In this document: piece by piece, positions 5,315-6,692 of the stretch
How positions within the stretch are numbered: position 1 is the first letter of the stretch
Layout of the letters: every line of letters starts with the position of its first letter
DNA from: a bacterium
GTDB lineage: Bacteria; SZUA-79; Acidulodesulfobacterales; Acidulodesulfobacteraceae
DNA length: 6,692 nt
NCBI GenBank assembly: GCA_021803845.1
Contig: JAJZLA010000088.1
Coordinates: 1 to 6,692, forward strand
Reading direction: 5' to 3'
Made by a program: the position numbers and the translations under genes
The notes under the pieces: generated by a model
Told to the model about the DNA's origin: nothing
The model's input: the letters and a program-made list of their open reading frames with translations, nothing else
Databases searched by the model: none

Positions 5315-6241
5315 TTATTTAGCGATAAATATCGAGCAAGGAAGAGCATTTATTATCCTTTCCGCGGTGCTTCCGAAAAAAATTTCTTTTATTCCTTCTT
5401 TATCTCTTCCCTTAAAACCTAAAATTAACAGTTTTTTGCCGGTTTCTTCGATATAATCGATTACTTCCTTACAAGGAGCGCCTTTCTTGACAACGATAGC
5501 AATATTGGACTTTTCCTTTGCAAACCTGTAATTAAGTCCCCGCATTACGGATTCAAATTTATCGGCAAGATTTTTTTCATAATTTTCCAATTCGGCTTGC
5601 GTAGAATCCTTTAGTCCTCTGATTAATTTTTCGTCTATAACGTGCAAAACAGTGAGGAGTTTAACTACATCGACAGGTATTTTCAAAATTAACGGTATAG
5701 CTTTAAGCGAAAAATCGGAAAAATCGGTAGCAAAAACTATATCGTCGAACAGATTTCTGCAGCTCGTTTTCGCATCGTTCTTGAAATCGCTCGAAGAATG
5801 AAACAAAACCCTTCTCATAACAAGTATCGGCTTTTCCGTTTTTATAATTATATCGTACAAAGGAGAACCGTAAAACGAAAAGTACCCTTTATTTTTTGCA
5901 TCCGCCTTTTTATCTAAAACTACAAAATCTATATTTTCGGCTTTTGCCTCATCGGCAATTTCCTCTGCTACGTTACCTACCCTTATGACATATCTTACGC
6001 CGAAGCCCGACTTTTCCAAATATTTTTTAATATCTTCAAGCTTTATTTCCGCAAATTTTCTTATTTTTTCTTCGTCTTCTTTTTTATAAACGGAATAAAG
6101 GCTGTGATGAAAAACTGAAGGGTCTATTACATGTATGAGCACTATTTCTTTTAAACCGATTTTCGAATAGTTTATGAAACAATCAAGATTTTCATAATAA
6201 AAATCTCCAAAATTTATAGCATACAGAGCCGTGTTGAACAT
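5315..6241 (-). CDS. Tandem-domain universal stress protein (UspA family)
   Basis: This 308-residue protein has two UspA folds, residues about 1-145 and 164-308; the doubled length is a common variant of the family. Domain 2 begins with the typical strand and acidic turn (DDIVFATDFSD, 166-176) and has a nucleotide-binding-like loop GFKG (275-278) followed by GSTAE (290-294). The spacing between them is 11 residues rather than the usual 9 of the G-x2-G-x9-G-S/T motif. Domain 1 keeps the shape (VVLDKK, 107-112; YGSPLYD, 124-130) but lacks the glycine pair, so ATP binding there is doubtful. No membrane segment or signal peptide is seen; it should be cytoplasmic. The start is fixed by AAGGA (6251-6255), 9 nt upstream, and the gene has its own strong promoter. 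It is convergent with the MFS gene and probably monocistronic. Such proteins bind ATP or act as stress chaperone/regulators; a specific role cannot be read. Confidence 0.88.
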   Translation of the reverse strand: MFNTALYAINFGDFYYENLDCFINYSKIGLKEIVLIHVIDPSVFHHSLYSVYKKEDEEKIRKFAEIKLEDIKKYLEKSGFGVRYVIRVGNVAEEIADEAKAENIDFVVLDKKADAKNKGYFSFYGSPLYDIIIKTEKPILVMRRVLFHSSSDFKNDAKTSCRNLFDDIVFATDFSDFSLKAIPLILKIPVDVVKLLTVLHVIDEKLIRGLKDSTQAELENYEKNLADKFESVMRGLNYRFAKEKSNIAIVVKKGAPCKEVIDYIEETGKKLLILGFKGRDKEGIKEIFFGSTAERIINALPCSIFIAK

Positions 6242-6250
6242 TTTAGCAAA

Positions 6251-6255
6251 TCCTT
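6251..6255 (-). promoter_or_regulatory. Shine-Dalgarno site of the stress-protein gene
   Basis: AAGGA on the minus strand, 9 nt before the ATG at 6241. It confirms the start. Confidence 0.7.
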
Positions 6256-6315
6256 ATTTATATATTTATATACGTATAATTTTTGTTTTCTAAATATTTT
6301 AAAAAATTTAATTTA

Positions 6316-6345
6316 ATTATACTCTCTTGCATCATAACGTGTCAA
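6316..6345 (-). promoter_or_regulatory. Strong sigma70-type promoter of the stress-protein gene
   Basis: Both hexamers are perfect on the minus strand: TTGACA (6340-6345) and TATAAT (6316-6321), with an 18-nt spacer. The predicted start is near 6309, giving a very AT-rich leader of about 68 nt. The nearest end of the 6363-6524 element lies 18 bp upstream of the -35 box. Confidence 0.75.
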
Positions 6346-6362
6346 CAAACAAACCTTACCAG

Positions 6363-6524
6363 AATTTGCCGATAGAAAATCGTAAGGGCGTGATTGCGAG
6401 CATATCTTTTATATACTAAAAGATAGAAGCAATCTCCATTCTTTTTTGCAAGATACCTTAAGATTGCTTCGCTTCGCTCGCAATGACTTAATATTACCTT
6501 ATCTAACATTTCTATCGGCAAATT
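6363..6524. repeat. 162-bp MITE-like element with nested inverted repeats
   Basis: The termini are a perfect 16-bp inverted repeat: AATTTGCCGATAGAAA (6363-6378) and its complement (6509-6524). Inside are a nested 9-bp pair (ATTGCGAGC 6393-6401, GCTCGCAAT 6476-6484), a 10-bp pair (6426-6435 and 6461-6470, AGATTGCTTC) and an 8-bp hairpin (6404-6411 with 6417-6424). Folded as single-stranded nucleic acid, this gives a long closing stem, an inner stem and a junction carrying two hairpins. The inner right part resembles the ATTGCTTCGCTTCGCTCGCAATGAC palindrome family dispersed in many bacterial genomes. There is no ORF of note. No clear target-site duplication is seen. With its flanks this fills most of the gene-free stretch 6242-6605, the remainder being the two promoters and AT-rich leader. 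Confidence 0.7.
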
Positions 6525-6542
6525 ATAGCCTTATATTTTTTA

Positions 6543-6572
6543 TTGACTTAAAACCTCATATTATAGTATTAT
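6543..6572 (+). promoter_or_regulatory. Promoter of the tRNA-Ala gene
   Basis: TTGACT (6543-6548), an 18-nt spacer and TATTAT (6567-6572). The predicted start near 6580 leaves a 5' leader of about 26 nt for RNase P removal. It begins only 18 bp past the end of the 162-bp element. Confidence 0.5.
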
Positions 6573-6605
6573 AAAATAAATTAATTAAACCGAAATGTAT
6601 ATAAT

Positions 6606-6681
6606 GGGGCTGTAGCTCAGTTGGCAGAGCGCTTGCATGGCATGCAAGAGGTCGTCGGTTCGACCCCGATCAGCTCCACCA
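6606..6681 (+). tRNA. tRNA-Ala (anticodon GGC)
   Basis: The cloverleaf is complete. The acceptor stem GGGGCTG pairs with CAGCTCC and contains the G3-U70 wobble pair that is the alanine identity element. The D-arm has AGCTCAGTTGGCAGAGC. The anticodon stem CTTGC/GCAAG holds loop ATGGCAT with anticodon GGC. The T-loop is GTTCGAC, close to the GGTTCGA consensus. The discriminator base is A and CCA is encoded in the DNA. It reads alanine GCC/GCU codons. Another gene may follow, since the window ends 11 bp later. Confidence 0.97.
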
Positions 6682-6692
6682 GTAAAATAAAG

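Noticed and set aside
6363..6524. CRISPR array or phage attachment site beside the tRNA
   Set aside because: The repeats are inverted, not regularly spaced direct repeats. No copy of the tRNA 3' end is found elsewhere in the window and no integrase is present.

Overview
The window is AT-rich bacterial DNA with five protein genes and one tRNA. Layout on the minus strand, read right to left: a tandem universal stress protein (5315-6241); then, beyond a plus-strand gene, a ferritin-like/FNT channel fusion (2218-3663), an HdrC-like iron-sulfur protein (1416-2093) and an HdrB-like protein that runs off the left edge (1-1197). The single plus-strand protein gene is an MFS transporter (3776-5173). 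A plus-strand tRNA-Ala(GGC) closes the right end (6606-6681).

The organism is probably an anaerobic or microaerobic chemolithotroph with thiol-disulfide or sulfur redox metabolism. This rests on the HdrC-HdrB pair, whose form resembles the heterodisulfide-reductase-like (sHdr) proteins of sulfur oxidisers and the related modules of sulfate reducers. The low GC, the frequent ATA isoleucine codons and the dispersed GTCATTCCCGC-type palindromes would fit a deltaproteobacterial-type lineage such as the acid-mine-drainage group Acidulodesulfobacterales. That placement is a weak inference; no marker gene in the window settles it.

The centre holds the most unusual part. A complete-looking di-iron four-helix (ferritin/rubrerythrin-like) domain is fused to a formate/nitrite-transporter channel domain. 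This gene is divergent from the MFS transporter across a 112-bp control region. That region has two sigma70-type promoters facing outward and a nearly perfect 11-bp-arm palindrome almost exactly midway between the two -10 boxes. Both -10 boxes end 7-8 nt before the start codons and neither gene has a Shine-Dalgarno sequence, so both mRNAs look leaderless. The other three protein genes have clear Shine-Dalgarno sites.

Two non-coding structured elements of about 160 bp are present. One lies between hdrC and hdrB (1219-1379), with 11-bp terminal inverted repeats and an inner 11-bp inverted pair. The other lies between the stress-protein promoter and the tRNA (6363-6524), with 16-bp perfect terminal inverted repeats around a nested, three-way-junction-like set of inverted repeats. 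A solo copy of the second element's terminus sits at the end of the stress-protein gene (5296-5307). Both look like MITE-type or REP-type dispersed elements.

The genes do not form one obvious operon. HdrC and HdrB should work together in electron transfer. The FNT fusion lies 124 bp upstream of hdrC in the same orientation with no visible terminator, so it could be co-transcribed. Its substrate (formate, nitrite, hydrosulfide or another small monovalent anion) cannot be read from the sequence.
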